DNA of 6,371 nt from JBFKOL01 sp041628815 (GTDB lineage: Bacteria; Bacteroidota; Bacteroidia; Chitinophagales; Saprospiraceae), in the NCBI GenBank assembly GCA_041628815.1, contig JBFKOL010000265.1:1-6371 (forward strand), in the 5' to 3' direction. This document shows positions 1-6,116 of the stretch, one piece after another. Position numbers and translations under genes: made by a program. The notes beneath the pieces were generated by a model. The model did not search any database and was not told the DNA's origin. It saw only the letters and a list, made by a program, of their open reading frames with translations. Position 1 is the stretch's first letter. Each line of letters starts with the position of its first letter.

Positions 1-783
1 ATCAGATACCTTGTCTGAGAAAACAAAGTCGTTATGCTTGTCGTAAATGTCTCTCAGGACAAAAAAGCATTCACGCATATTGGTATTCTTGAGACTCAGC
101 GATTGTTTGCCCTCCGGAAAGTCGCGGTACAAAGGACCAAACTTGAAATCATGCTCACCATCTTTCTTTAAAAAATCATAATAATCTTTAAGGTCGTTTG
201 CACTGGTGTCAATGGGGAGCTCACCAATAAACCCGCTGTAGACATATCCTACTGTTGATCCAGACTTGACAGGAACGTAGCTTCCTCGGATTTTAAGCGT
301 GTGTGACAAACCATTTTTTGCATCAATTACCGTGACGTCAAAAGGTCTGGAGCTACCTTGACTATCCATTAAAACCAGCGTATCACCATAGTTTGCCGCT
401 CCAATAACATTGATCTGAGTAGTATCTAAATAGGTAGAATCCCGTACGCGCAAGTTTCCCTTCGCATATACATGCCTGATATCCGTCACATTGACCACGC
501 GATACAGTGAATCGATCAGGTTTTCCTTTGACTGATTGATGTTCGATTTTGAACCCTCCAGTATCCCCCTGACGTCATCGATCTGCTTTTTTATCTCCAC
601 ATTCTCCATGGATACCTGGGCTTTTTCACTCTCCTTTATCCTGATATTGCGAACAGAATAATAAGCAATCGCTCCGACTATTCCCAAAAGAAGGATGACC
701 ATAAAAACCGTGTATAAAAGTGATCTCCTTTTGGATCGCTCTATCCGGTCAATGGCCTCATACATGTACTCTTTTTCATTCAT
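1..783 (-). CDS. Single-pass membrane protein with coiled-coil linker and beta-rich extracytoplasmic domain (3' part missing)
   Basis: I translated this by hand from the ATG at 783; the frame stays open for 261 codons and runs off the left edge, so the C-terminus is missing. Residues 1-21 are charged and probably cytoplasmic. Residues 22-42 form one hydrophobic helix (LLYTVFMVILLLGIVGAIAY). Residues about 44-95 are rich in Lys, Glu, Asp and Gln with no prolines and look like a coiled coil (KESEKAQVSMENVEIKKQID). From about 100 on the chain has alternating beta-type segments such as TTQINVIGAANYGDTLVLMD and HTLKIRGSYVPVKSGSTVGY, suggesting a folded domain outside the cytoplasmic membrane. Its start overlaps the stop of the preceding gene (ATGA), which implies translational coupling and a shared function. 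I recognise no named family. By inference it could be a sensor or anchor that partners the EAD11-like membrane protein. The existence of the gene is well supported; its role is not. Confidence 0.85.
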   Translation of the reverse strand, partial: MNEKEYMYEAIDRIERSKRRSLLYTVFMVILLLGIVGAIAYYSVRNIRIKESEKAQVSMENVEIKKQIDDVRGILEGSKSNINQSKENLIDSLYRVVNVTDIRHVYAKGNLRVRDSTYLDTTQINVIGAANYGDTLVLMDSQGSSRPFDVTVIDAKNGLSHTLKIRGSYVPVKSGSTVGYVYSGFIGELPIDTSANDLKDYYDFLKKDGEHDFKFGPLYRDFPEGKQSLSLKNTNMRECFFVLRDIYDKHNDFVFSDKVSD

Positions 784-1460
784 GGAAAACTGCTTTTTGC
801 GGTCATCTTCCAGGATTCATGCACCAGGGACCGAATGTTGTTGTAATCCTCGGTAAACTCTTCTGTTGACAAAGTCGGGGTCTTTAAAATACCTTGTATC
901 CTTTCCTGAAATTCTTTGAATAGGTCAATGGTTGAATACTTACTCATGATGATCTTTCCTGGAATCAATATTAAAGCTTCAATAAACAGTGAAAACAAAT
1001 TGATTATGTCTCGAACATTGGGGTTAAACGAGGACAAAAACTGTGAGTAAATAAAAACCATCAATCCGGTAATCAACAGGAATCCTGAAAACATGATGAG
1101 CCTTTTGATGTCCTTTTTCCTTCTGAGAATTATATTCTTTATATGAGAGTTCAGGATCTTTAATTTGGACTCGGTTATTAACCTTCGATCTTCATTGGTC
1201 GGGCCTGACTCGGAATTTTCAAAAATCGCAACCGATAATTCCAATATGGCATTCAGCAAGTTGTTCAGATCGTATTTGATGTCTGAACTTTGCAGCCTGT
1301 GCTGTTTTTTGATATTGGCACTTCGGGCCTGTAGAATGACTACCTCGTTCTTCAAAGAAGACAGGTTCAGTTTATCACAGCGATCATACAGGATCTCGAG
1401 AGCCTCTTTGTGCTTATTATTAATAACAAGCTGTTCTATATCGCTTAGAAAGGTTTTCAT
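780..1460 (-). CDS. EAD11-like effector-associated domain protein with two transmembrane helices
   Basis: This 226-residue protein starts at an ATG and stops in TGA, overlapping the next gene by four bases. Residues about 4-82 look all-helical and match the effector-associated domain 11 pattern as I remember it: an initial D-I-x-x-L helix, EALEIL at 19-24, LKNEVVILQAR at 36-46, a basic KK pair, a polar turn near LQSSD, and a final helix NLLNAILEL. Such domains are known as homotypic adaptors in bacterial NTPase- or protease-based conflict systems, mostly in Bacteroidota and other multicellular bacteria. A charged linker (about 83-119, with RRKK at 113-116) leads to helices at about 120-141 and 152-172. 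The positive-inside rule puts both the EAD and the C-terminal tail (FKEFQERIQGIL) in the cytoplasm. No enzymatic motif is present, so this is an adaptor or membrane tether rather than an effector. The domain assignment is from memory, not from a profile search. Confidence 0.9.
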   Translation of the reverse strand: MKTFLSDIEQLVINNKHKEALEILYDRCDKLNLSSLKNEVVILQARSANIKKQHRLQSSDIKYDLNNLLNAILELSVAIFENSESGPTNEDRRLITESKLKILNSHIKNIILRRKKDIKRLIMFSGFLLITGLMVFIYSQFLSSFNPNVRDIINLFSLFIEALILIPGKIIMSKYSTIDLFKEFQERIQGILKTPTLSTEEFTEDYNNIRSLVHESWKMTAKSSFP

Positions 1461-1533
1461 ACAGTAAACACCCTTACCTGAAATTAATAAAATTGTGGCA
1501 GATGCGTTAGCAGAAAATTAAGTAAAATGATAT

Positions 1534-1556
1534 TACATTAAAATGTATTATAATAC
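1534..1556. promoter_or_regulatory. Two overlapping inverted repeats upstream of the EAD11 operon
   Basis: TACATT at 1534-1539 and AATGTA at 1542-1547 form an inverted repeat with a two-base centre. It overlaps GTATTATAATAC at 1545-1556, a perfect 12-base palindrome. Together they lie about 75-95 bases upstream of the ATG at 1460, where an operator would be expected. Palindromes of A and T arise easily in AT-rich DNA, so an operator function is only an inference. Confidence 0.3.
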
Positions 1557-1595
1557 GTGTTGAATTATTGAATGTGATATTTGAATCATTTGCCC

Positions 1596-1623
1596 GGAAT
1601 CCGCAACCCGAAACCCACAATCC
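1596..1623. repeat. Degenerate 7-nt tandem repeat, four GAAACCC-like units
   Basis: Four consecutive 7-base units read GGAATCC, GCAACCC, GAAACCC and ACAATCC. The same class of unit (GAAACCA) recurs at 3690-3717 on the other side of the hydrolase gene. The units contain no gene. This looks like dispersed low-complexity intergenic DNA of the kind I associate with some Bacteroidota genomes. Confidence 0.55.
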
Positions 1624-1658
1624 ACGACTGACTACGCTCCCCTTCATATTCATGGCAA

Positions 1659-1727
1659 GCCTGCAACAATCAGGCAGGTAGGCAGGCTGATACCCGATAG
1701 CCCTGCCGGAGGCAGGCAGGCCGATAG
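1659..1727. repeat. GC-rich hairpin cluster (CCTGCC/GGCAGG) downstream of the hydrolase gene
   Basis: AGCCTGC at 1658-1664 can pair with GCAGGCT at 1682-1688. CCTGCC at 1702-1707 pairs with GGCAGG at 1711-1716 around a three-base GGA loop. Two GATA-type 7-nt units (GATACCC 1689-1695, GATAGCC 1696-1702) run straight into the second hairpin, and the 7-mer CCGATAG occurs on both sides of it (1694-1700 and 1721-1727). The second hairpin begins about 20 bases past the hydrolase stop codon (minus strand), so it could also act in 3' end formation. It has no T-tract, and a related copy lies upstream of the gene, so a dispersed repeat is the better reading. Confidence 0.55.
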
Positions 1728-1734
1728 TCGTCCA

Positions 1735-3501
1735 CTACCTTACCACCGGTACCAGCAAATGGCTGTCGTATTGCCCCCCGGCATGCAGCGCATGTGTTCC
1801 CTTGTTGACCGAATAGTGATGGCCCATGGCCGGATGGGTGAACAGGTCTTTGCCCTGTACGACAAGTTGTAAGGACTCGCCTTTTCTGAACAGGGTGCTG
1901 CCCGGCAGGATTTCGATGTGCACAGCCACGATTTCCCCTTTGGACAATTCTTGTGGATTCTGATGGCTTAGTACGGGTTGCCAGTCGGTGGATCGCTCCT
2001 TGTCCAGTGAGCGCTCGGAGACGCGCAGCCAACCCATGGACACCGATCCCTTATTGTACCCTGTCTTGGCATAGAAAAAGACCTCGCGACCCAGGGTGTC
2101 GAGCTTTTTAACGGCAACAAACAGGTCCATGTCGGAGCCCTTGCTCGTGGAGACCCAGAGTTTGAGTTTCATGTTGCCGGTCAACTCAGTGTCTTCGTCA
2201 AACCGGTAAGTATAGCTTGCGCTGCTCTCGAAAGGATCGTACTCGGCCGCTTCTGCCGTGCCTGCAGGTGTCGTCCTTAGAGAACCTTCGCTGTTTTCCA
2301 AATACAGTTTTCTGTATTCGGTCCCGGGAACGGGCCATGTCTCCTCGAAGCGCACCTGGTATTGGTCCAGGCTTTCCCTTACTTCCAGCCGCACCGACCG
2401 GACGGTGTCCATGCCGTTGTCTTCTCCTTTCAGGAAATGATCGAAAAACCTTTTTTGAAGGTCTAGGGCTTCATCGCTGTAGTATACCGACCACTTTTGG
2501 CGGCCATGCGTAAAGAGCCATTTGTCTTCCGAAGAAATCTGCTTGAAGCCTTCAAAGGAGCCGCGGGAATGCAGTCCCTGGTCCGACCAGGTAGCACAGA
2601 TGAGGGCGGGCACCTTGATCTCGTCCAACCGGATCTGCGGCGGCGGATTGATTTTCCGCAGGAGCCCGGGATTTTTGTGTCCCAGCCTGAACAGGAAAAA
2701 CGGGGGCAGCGGCTTATCGCTGTTGGCGCAGTCTCTCACCCTGTTCACCCAGAAGCGGGTGAAGACGGTTTCCGGGATGCCACCGTGGTACAGCACTTCG
2801 CGAAAGGCATCGGTATTGCCTTCCCAGGGGATGATGGCCTTTAAATGAGTCGGTGGATCGCCGGTGGCGGCAACCCACTGCGCAATGGCCAGGTAGGACA
2901 CGCCATTCAGGCCGACGTTGCCGTTGCTCCAGGGCTGCGTGCCTGCCCACGTGATGGCGTGGTGGAAATCCATGATGTTCCGTTCGTCAAAAAGGCCGGC
3001 GGCGCCTTCGGACTTGAAATAGCCGCGGGCATTTACCTGTACGACGGCATAGCCATGTGACAGCCAAAAAGCCGGGTCGGGCGCCTCCCACATGGTCCAG
3101 GGGCTTACCTCGAAAGTGCCGAGATTGAAATCCGGTAAATAGGAAGCCTTGAGCGGGGGTGGATACGATTCAGGGCCCTTATCCTTGTCGTATGCCGTAA
3201 AGGACATAACGACCGGGTACCGGCCCTCTTTTATGGGTCTGAATACATTGGCTGACAGGGAGACCCCGTCCTCCATCACGATAGCAACGTCTTTTTCTAT
3301 GATCGCTTTTTCACGCAACGCATCGATACTCCGGATTTTGACGGGATACATACCGGGGTCGCCAGGCTCTATGTCCTCAAAGGAAATCGAATCACCAGGA
3401 CGGATGTTTTCGTACGGGCGCCACAACAGATAATAACCCACGGCAATGATCAGGGTCAGTATTGCGAGGGAGTAGATTAGTATATTTTTCAGTTTTTTCA
3501 T
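1735..3501 (-). CDS. CocE/NonD (peptidase S15-like) serine hydrolase, membrane-anchored
   Basis: This 588-residue protein is an alpha/beta-hydrolase of the X-Pro dipeptidyl-peptidase/cocaine esterase superfamily, which cleaves ester or amide bonds. Residues 7-27 form a hydrophobic helix with no lipobox cysteine, so it is probably an uncleaved anchor with the enzyme facing the periplasm. The hydrolase domain spans about 65-385. EDGVSLSANVFRP (77-89) is the typical entry strand, and the Tyr in FTAYDKDKG (Y104) is the likely oxyanion-hole residue. GVSYLA places the nucleophile at S202, TWSDQG gives D307 and THGRQKW gives H332, completing the triad. The C-terminal part (about 395-588) is the beta jelly-roll of this family, including GSDMDLFVAV and the terminal YDSHLLVPVV. 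The length is normal for the family. The start is chosen because it gives MKKLKN before the helix. It is divergent from the GH13 gene, separated by 264 bases. The real substrate cannot be told from sequence. Confidence 0.95.
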   Translation of the reverse strand: MKKLKNILIYSLAILTLIIAVGYYLLWRPYENIRPGDSISFEDIEPGDPGMYPVKIRSIDALREKAIIEKDVAIVMEDGVSLSANVFRPIKEGRYPVVMSFTAYDKDKGPESYPPPLKASYLPDFNLGTFEVSPWTMWEAPDPAFWLSHGYAVVQVNARGYFKSEGAAGLFDERNIMDFHHAITWAGTQPWSNGNVGLNGVSYLAIAQWVAATGDPPTHLKAIIPWEGNTDAFREVLYHGGIPETVFTRFWVNRVRDCANSDKPLPPFFLFRLGHKNPGLLRKINPPPQIRLDEIKVPALICATWSDQGLHSRGSFEGFKQISSEDKWLFTHGRQKWSVYYSDEALDLQKRFFDHFLKGEDNGMDTVRSVRLEVRESLDQYQVRFEETWPVPGTEYRKLYLENSEGSLRTTPAGTAEAAEYDPFESSASYTYRFDEDTELTGNMKLKLWVSTSKGSDMDLFVAVKKLDTLGREVFFYAKTGYNKGSVSMGWLRVSERSLDKERSTDWQPVLSHQNPQELSKGEIVAVHIEILPGSTLFRKGESLQLVVQGKDLFTHPAMGHHYSVNKGTHALHAGGQYDSHLLVPVVR

Positions 3502-3553
3502 TTTATCCGGACGTCCATTCTAATCTATGGGAAATTGGGGAAATAAGGTATAT

Positions 3554-3602
3554 GATATGCGATATGCGATATGCGATAGGTGATATGCGATATACGATAC
3601 CC
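3554..3602. repeat. 7-nt tandem repeat, seven GATATGC-like units
   Basis: Seven head-to-tail 7-base units: GATATGC three times (3554-3574), GATAGGT, GATATGC, GATATAC and GATACCC. The array starts 52 bases upstream of the hydrolase ATG and runs directly into a GC hairpin. The last unit, GATACCC, recurs at 1689-1695 before a related hairpin on the far side of the hydrolase. Arrays of this kind can change copy number by slippage. Confidence 0.85.
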
Positions 3603-3604
3603 GC

Positions 3605-3619
3605 CTGCCGGACGGGCAG
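3605..3619. repeat. GC hairpin of the CCTGCCGGA type
   Basis: CTGCC (3605-3609) pairs with GGCAG (3615-3619) around a five-base loop. The core CCTGCCGGA (3604-3612) matches the hairpin core at 1703-1710 almost base for base. The copy at the right window edge (6359-6371, CCCGCCTGCGGAC) differs by one missing base before the window ends. It sits midway between two divergent genes, so a terminator role is unlikely. Confidence 0.55.
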
Positions 3620-3654
3620 TGTGATTTGATCGAAATCCCAGAGAATTTATTAAC

Positions 3655-3717
3655 TCTGTAACCCTGCAACCTTGCAACTCTGTTACCAAGAAACTAGAAA
3701 CCAGAAACCAGAAACCA
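3655..3717. repeat. Two adjacent short tandem arrays: 8-nt (x4) then 7-nt GAAACCA (x4)
   Basis: Four 8-base units of the pattern YYTGYWAC (TCTGTAAC, CCTGCAAC, CTTGCAAC, TCTGTTAC) fill 3655-3686. Three bases later come GAAACTA and three exact GAAACCA units (3690-3717). The array ends 48 bases upstream of the glucosidase ATG, so it may fall inside its leader or promoter. I see no protein-coding meaning. Confidence 0.75.
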
Positions 3718-3765
3718 AGAATCATCTATCTTGCCAAACAACAAATCCAATACCCCTTCACAGCT

Positions 3766-5514
3766 ATGAAACACCATCTCTTCCTCCTTCTCGCCTTCCT
3801 GACCGTATTGTCGTGCCGCCAGCGCCCACAGCAACAGACGATGACAGACACGTTAATCTCCGACCCGCAGTGGTGGAAAGAAGGCGTCATCTACCAGATC
3901 TACCCGCGCAGCTTCAAGGACTCCGACGGTGACGGGGTAGGGGACATACGTGGCATCATCGAAAAACTCGACTACATCGAAAGCCTGGGCGTAGGCATGG
4001 TGTGGATGAACCCCTTCTTCGCCTCACCGAACGTGGACAATGGCTACGACGTAAGCGACTACCGCGCCATATTGCCCGAATTTGGCACCATGGAGGACTT
4101 TGACGCCCTGCTCGAAGGATTGCACGAAAGGGATATCCGCTTCATCCTCGACGTGGTGGTCAACCACAGCAGCAACCAGCACGAATGGTTCCAACAGTCG
4201 CGGAGTTCGCGTGACAACCCTTACCGCGACTATTACCACTGGTGGCCGGCAGAAAAAGGAGAACCCAACTACCGGTTTTCCTTCTTCGATGCGGAAGGCA
4301 GCGCATGGAAGTACGACTCGCTGACCAACGCATACTATCTCCACTACTTTGCACAAGAGCAGCCCGACCTCAACTGGGAAAATCCGAAGGTGCGCCAGGA
4401 AGTGTACGACATCATGAAGTTCTGGGCCGATAAGGGAGTCGATGGCTTCAGGCTCGACGCCTTCCAATATGTCTCCAAGGACACGACTTTTCCGCCGCTG
4501 CCCGAAGGATTCGAAAAGGAGATCATCAAATATTACGGCATGGGCCCGAACCTGCACGAATACCTGCAAGAGATGAACCGCGAGGTGCTCAGCCAGTATG
4601 ACGTATTCGCCGTATCGGAAGGGGTAGGGAGTACGTTGCAGGACGCGCACGACCTCGTCGATGCCGACAGGAAAGAGCTGCAGATGGCCTACCACTTCGA
4701 AGGAGTCGACCTGGTCAATTCGCTCGATGGCTACGAACTCAATGAGCTCAAAGAAGTCTTCACCAGGTGGGACGACTCTTTTGCCGAAGAGGGATGGATA
4801 TCAATCTTTCTCTCCAACCACGACGTGGCAAGGATCGTCTCGCGCTTTGGCAACGACGCCGCCGAGTACCGGGCGCCGTCCGCCAAGATGTTGCAGACCT
4901 TCCTGCTGAGCATGCGAGGTACGCCGTACATCTATTACGGCGACGAAATCGGCATGATCAACATCGACATGCCCGCCATCGAAGACTACCGCGACATCGC
5001 CGCCATCAACGGCTACAAGAAGGCGCAGTCCGAAGGGGCCGATATGAATCTTTTCATGGAGTCGCTCAATTTCCTGTCGCGCGACAACGGCCGCACGCCG
5101 ATGCAATGGGACGACAGCGCCCATGCAGGCTTTACCACCGGCACCCCGTGGCTACCCGTCAGCGATGACTACCGCACCGTCAACGTCTCCTACCAGGAAA
5201 AAGACCCCGGATCGGTGCTGCACTACTTCAGAAAAATGACCGCCCTGCGCAATGACAACCCGCTGTTGGTCTATGGCGACTACGAGCTGCTGCAGCGCGG
5301 GCACCCGACGGTGTATGCCTATACGCGGACGCTGGGCGATCAAAAGATGCTCGTCCTGCTCAACTTTTCGGAAGAGGAAAGCACCATCACCCTGGACGAG
5401 GCCGGTGACCTGGGAGATACAGCCATCAACAACTACGACGACATCCGCATCGAAGGTAAGACGGTGCGGCTCAGGCCGTACCAGGCGTTTATCGGGTGGG
5501 TACAAACGGAATAG
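3766..5514 (+). CDS. Lipoprotein GH13 alpha-glucosidase (oligo-1,6-glucosidase/maltase type)
   Basis: This 582-residue enzyme hydrolyses alpha-glucosidic bonds at the non-reducing end of short oligosaccharides. Residues 1-17 form a lipoprotein signal (hydrophobic stretch, then VLSC with C17). The following CRQRPQQQ lacks the acidic residues of the Bacteroidota surface-export signal, so the inner face of the outer membrane is more likely than the cell surface. The GH13 barrel begins at WWKEGVIYQIYPRSF (36-50), followed by the DSDGDGVGD metal-binding type loop (52-60). Conserved region I is DVVVNH (129-134), region II GFRLDAF with nucleophile D231, region III VSEG with acid/base E285, and region IV SNHD with D353. 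QPDLNWENPKVR (199-210) is typical of oligo-1,6-glucosidases. The beta C-terminal domain follows from about 500. Ala follows the nucleophile where strict alpha-1,6 enzymes usually carry Val, so alpha-1,4 activity is plausible. Its length is complete. A later Met (26) would lose the signal. No susC/susD genes are adjacent. Confidence 0.95.
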   Translation: MKHHLFLLLAFLTVLSCRQRPQQQTMTDTLISDPQWWKEGVIYQIYPRSFKDSDGDGVGDIRGIIEKLDYIESLGVGMVWMNPFFASPNVDNGYDVSDYRAILPEFGTMEDFDALLEGLHERDIRFILDVVVNHSSNQHEWFQQSRSSRDNPYRDYYHWWPAEKGEPNYRFSFFDAEGSAWKYDSLTNAYYLHYFAQEQPDLNWENPKVRQEVYDIMKFWADKGVDGFRLDAFQYVSKDTTFPPLPEGFEKEIIKYYGMGPNLHEYLQEMNREVLSQYDVFAVSEGVGSTLQDAHDLVDADRKELQMAYHFEGVDLVNSLDGYELNELKEVFTRWDDSFAEEGWISIFLSNHDVARIVSRFGNDAAEYRAPSAKMLQTFLLSMRGTPYIYYGDEIGMINIDMPAIEDYRDIAAINGYKKAQSEGADMNLFMESLNFLSRDNGRTPMQWDDSAHAGFTTGTPWLPVSDDYRTVNVSYQEKDPGSVLHYFRKMTALRNDNPLLVYGDYELLQRGHPTVYAYTRTLGDQKMLVLLNFSEEESTITLDEAGDLGDTAINNYDDIRIEGKTVRLRPYQAFIGWVQTE

Positions 5515-5544
5515 AGGGTCATCATTGGGACCATTCCTTAATAT

Positions 5545-5562
5545 GCACGGGGTGGTGCGTGC
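5545..5562 (+). terminator. Weak hairpin after the glucosidase gene
   Basis: GCACG (5545-5549) pairs with CGTGC (5558-5562) around an eight-base loop, 30 bases past the glucosidase stop. No T-run follows, so it is a poor intrinsic terminator. A second weak stem, GGTC/GACC at 5517-5532, lies just upstream. Read-through into the next gene is quite possible. Confidence 0.2.
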
Positions 5563-5613
5563 CAACCGTTCTTTGAGCCGGTCATGGTATATTTACAGTT
5601 CGAAGTGACGTTT

Positions 5614-6003
5614 ATGGTGGCAGAAATCGCCCGTTGGGTATTGCTATTTTTTGGTTTGTTCCTCGTCGCAGTGGGACTGTACATGATTTTCGCCCCCCGC
5701 AAAGTACGCGCCGTCATCGGCAAGGCCGCCAGTACACCAATGATCCATTATGGCGAACTGACCATTCGCCTCATCCCCGCCGCAGCCTTGGTCCTCTATG
5801 GCGATCAAACATCCTATGCTATGATCTTCAAGGCGCTCGGATGGTTCATGATCGCCACATCGATGGTATTGTATTTTGTACCGCGCAGGTTGCACCACCA
5901 ATACGCCCTGTGGTGTACCTCAATCCTCAACCCTATATATGTCAGGATGCTTTCACCGCTGTCGATGGCATTTGGTGCGGCGGTGATTTATGCAGTGGTT
6001 TGA
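5614..6003 (+). CDS. Small four-helix membrane protein of unknown function
   Basis: From the ATG at 5614 this is a 129-residue, very hydrophobic protein. Numbering from that start, likely membrane helices lie at about 7-27 (RWVLLFFGLFLVAVGLYMIFA), 49-63 (LTIRLIPAAALVLYG), 68-89 (YAMIFKALGWFMIATSMVLYF) and 111-128 (MLSPLSMAFGAAVIYAVV). The basic motifs APRKVR and VPRRLHH flank helices on what should be the cytoplasmic side. An in-frame ATG at 5584 would add ten residues (MVYLQFEVTF). I prefer 5614 because the helix then starts near the N-terminus, and because TATATTTA at 5588-5595, one base off the TAnnTTTG consensus, would put transcription start after 5584; no good -33 box is seen at normal spacing. 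It lies 99 bases after the glucosidase and may be co-transcribed. I know no named family for it; catalytic motifs are absent. Confidence 0.8.
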   Translation: MVAEIARWVLLFFGLFLVAVGLYMIFAPRKVRAVIGKAASTPMIHYGELTIRLIPAAALVLYGDQTSYAMIFKALGWFMIATSMVLYFVPRRLHHQYALWCTSILNPIYVRMLSPLSMAFGAAVIYAVV

Positions 6004-6103
6004 AAGCCTATTTTAATGCGTTCTATAAACAGAGAGAATTCATAGTTCATAATAATTACTGTCCGGTTAAATCTCAAATGACCCTATTATGTAAATATAA
6101 GTG

Positions 6104-6116
6104 GCTGATTATCAGC
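6104..6116. repeat. 13-nt inverted repeat GCTGAT-T-ATCAGC
   Basis: GCTGAT and ATCAGC are perfect reverse complements around a single T. It stands alone, 100 bases past the membrane protein stop, without a T-tract. It could be a protein-binding site or a chance palindrome. Confidence 0.4.

Larger units (their letters stand above)
1461..1734. other. Intergenic region: AT-rich leader of the EAD11 operon plus GC-rich repeat DNA
   Basis: The first 110 or so bases, next to the EAD11-like gene, are very AT-rich and hold overlapping palindromes. From about 1590 the composition changes to C/A-rich 7-nt units and then to GGCAGG/CCTGCC hairpins that end just before the stop of the hydrolase gene. I see no coding sequence here. 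A minus-strand frame at 1670-2032 is a shadow of the hydrolase gene. The minus-strand word TACATTTT within the AT-rich part differs at one position from the Bacteroidota -7 consensus TAnnTTTG, but I find no clear partner box, so I do not call a promoter. Confidence 0.6.
3502..3765. other. Divergent intergenic region packed with short tandem repeats
   Basis: These 264 bases separate the divergent hydrolase and glucosidase starts and must hold both promoters, yet much of the middle is repeats: a GATATGC array, a GC hairpin, an 8-nt array and a GAAACCA array. TATCTTGC in the last 40 bases before the glucosidase start only loosely resembles the Bacteroidota -7 element TAnnTTTG, so I do not call it a promoter. 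The minus-strand open frame at 3525-3725 is a product of the repeats and is not a gene. Confidence 0.7.

Noticed and set aside
1461..1734. tRNA or small structured RNA in the spacer
   Set aside because: No cloverleaf, T-loop or CCA-end pattern is seen; the stems present are explained by the GGCAGG/CCTGCC repeats.
1670..2032. Minus-strand open frame of 120 codons overlapping the hydrolase 3' end
   Set aside because: It overlaps the conserved jelly-roll domain in another frame, and its tail is translated from the CCTGCC repeats.
3554..3717. CRISPR array
   Set aside because: Units are 7-8 bases, back to back, without spacers, and no cas gene is in the window.
3525..3725. Minus-strand open frame of 66 codons between the divergent genes
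   Set aside because: Its peptide (HITYRISHIAYHI) is simply the 7-nt array translated.
4024..4695. Long minus-strand open frame (223 codons) inside the glucosidase gene
   Set aside because: It lies wholly opposite conserved GH13 catalytic regions, and its translation is Val/Arg-rich with no recognisable domain; it is a shadow of GC-biased codons.
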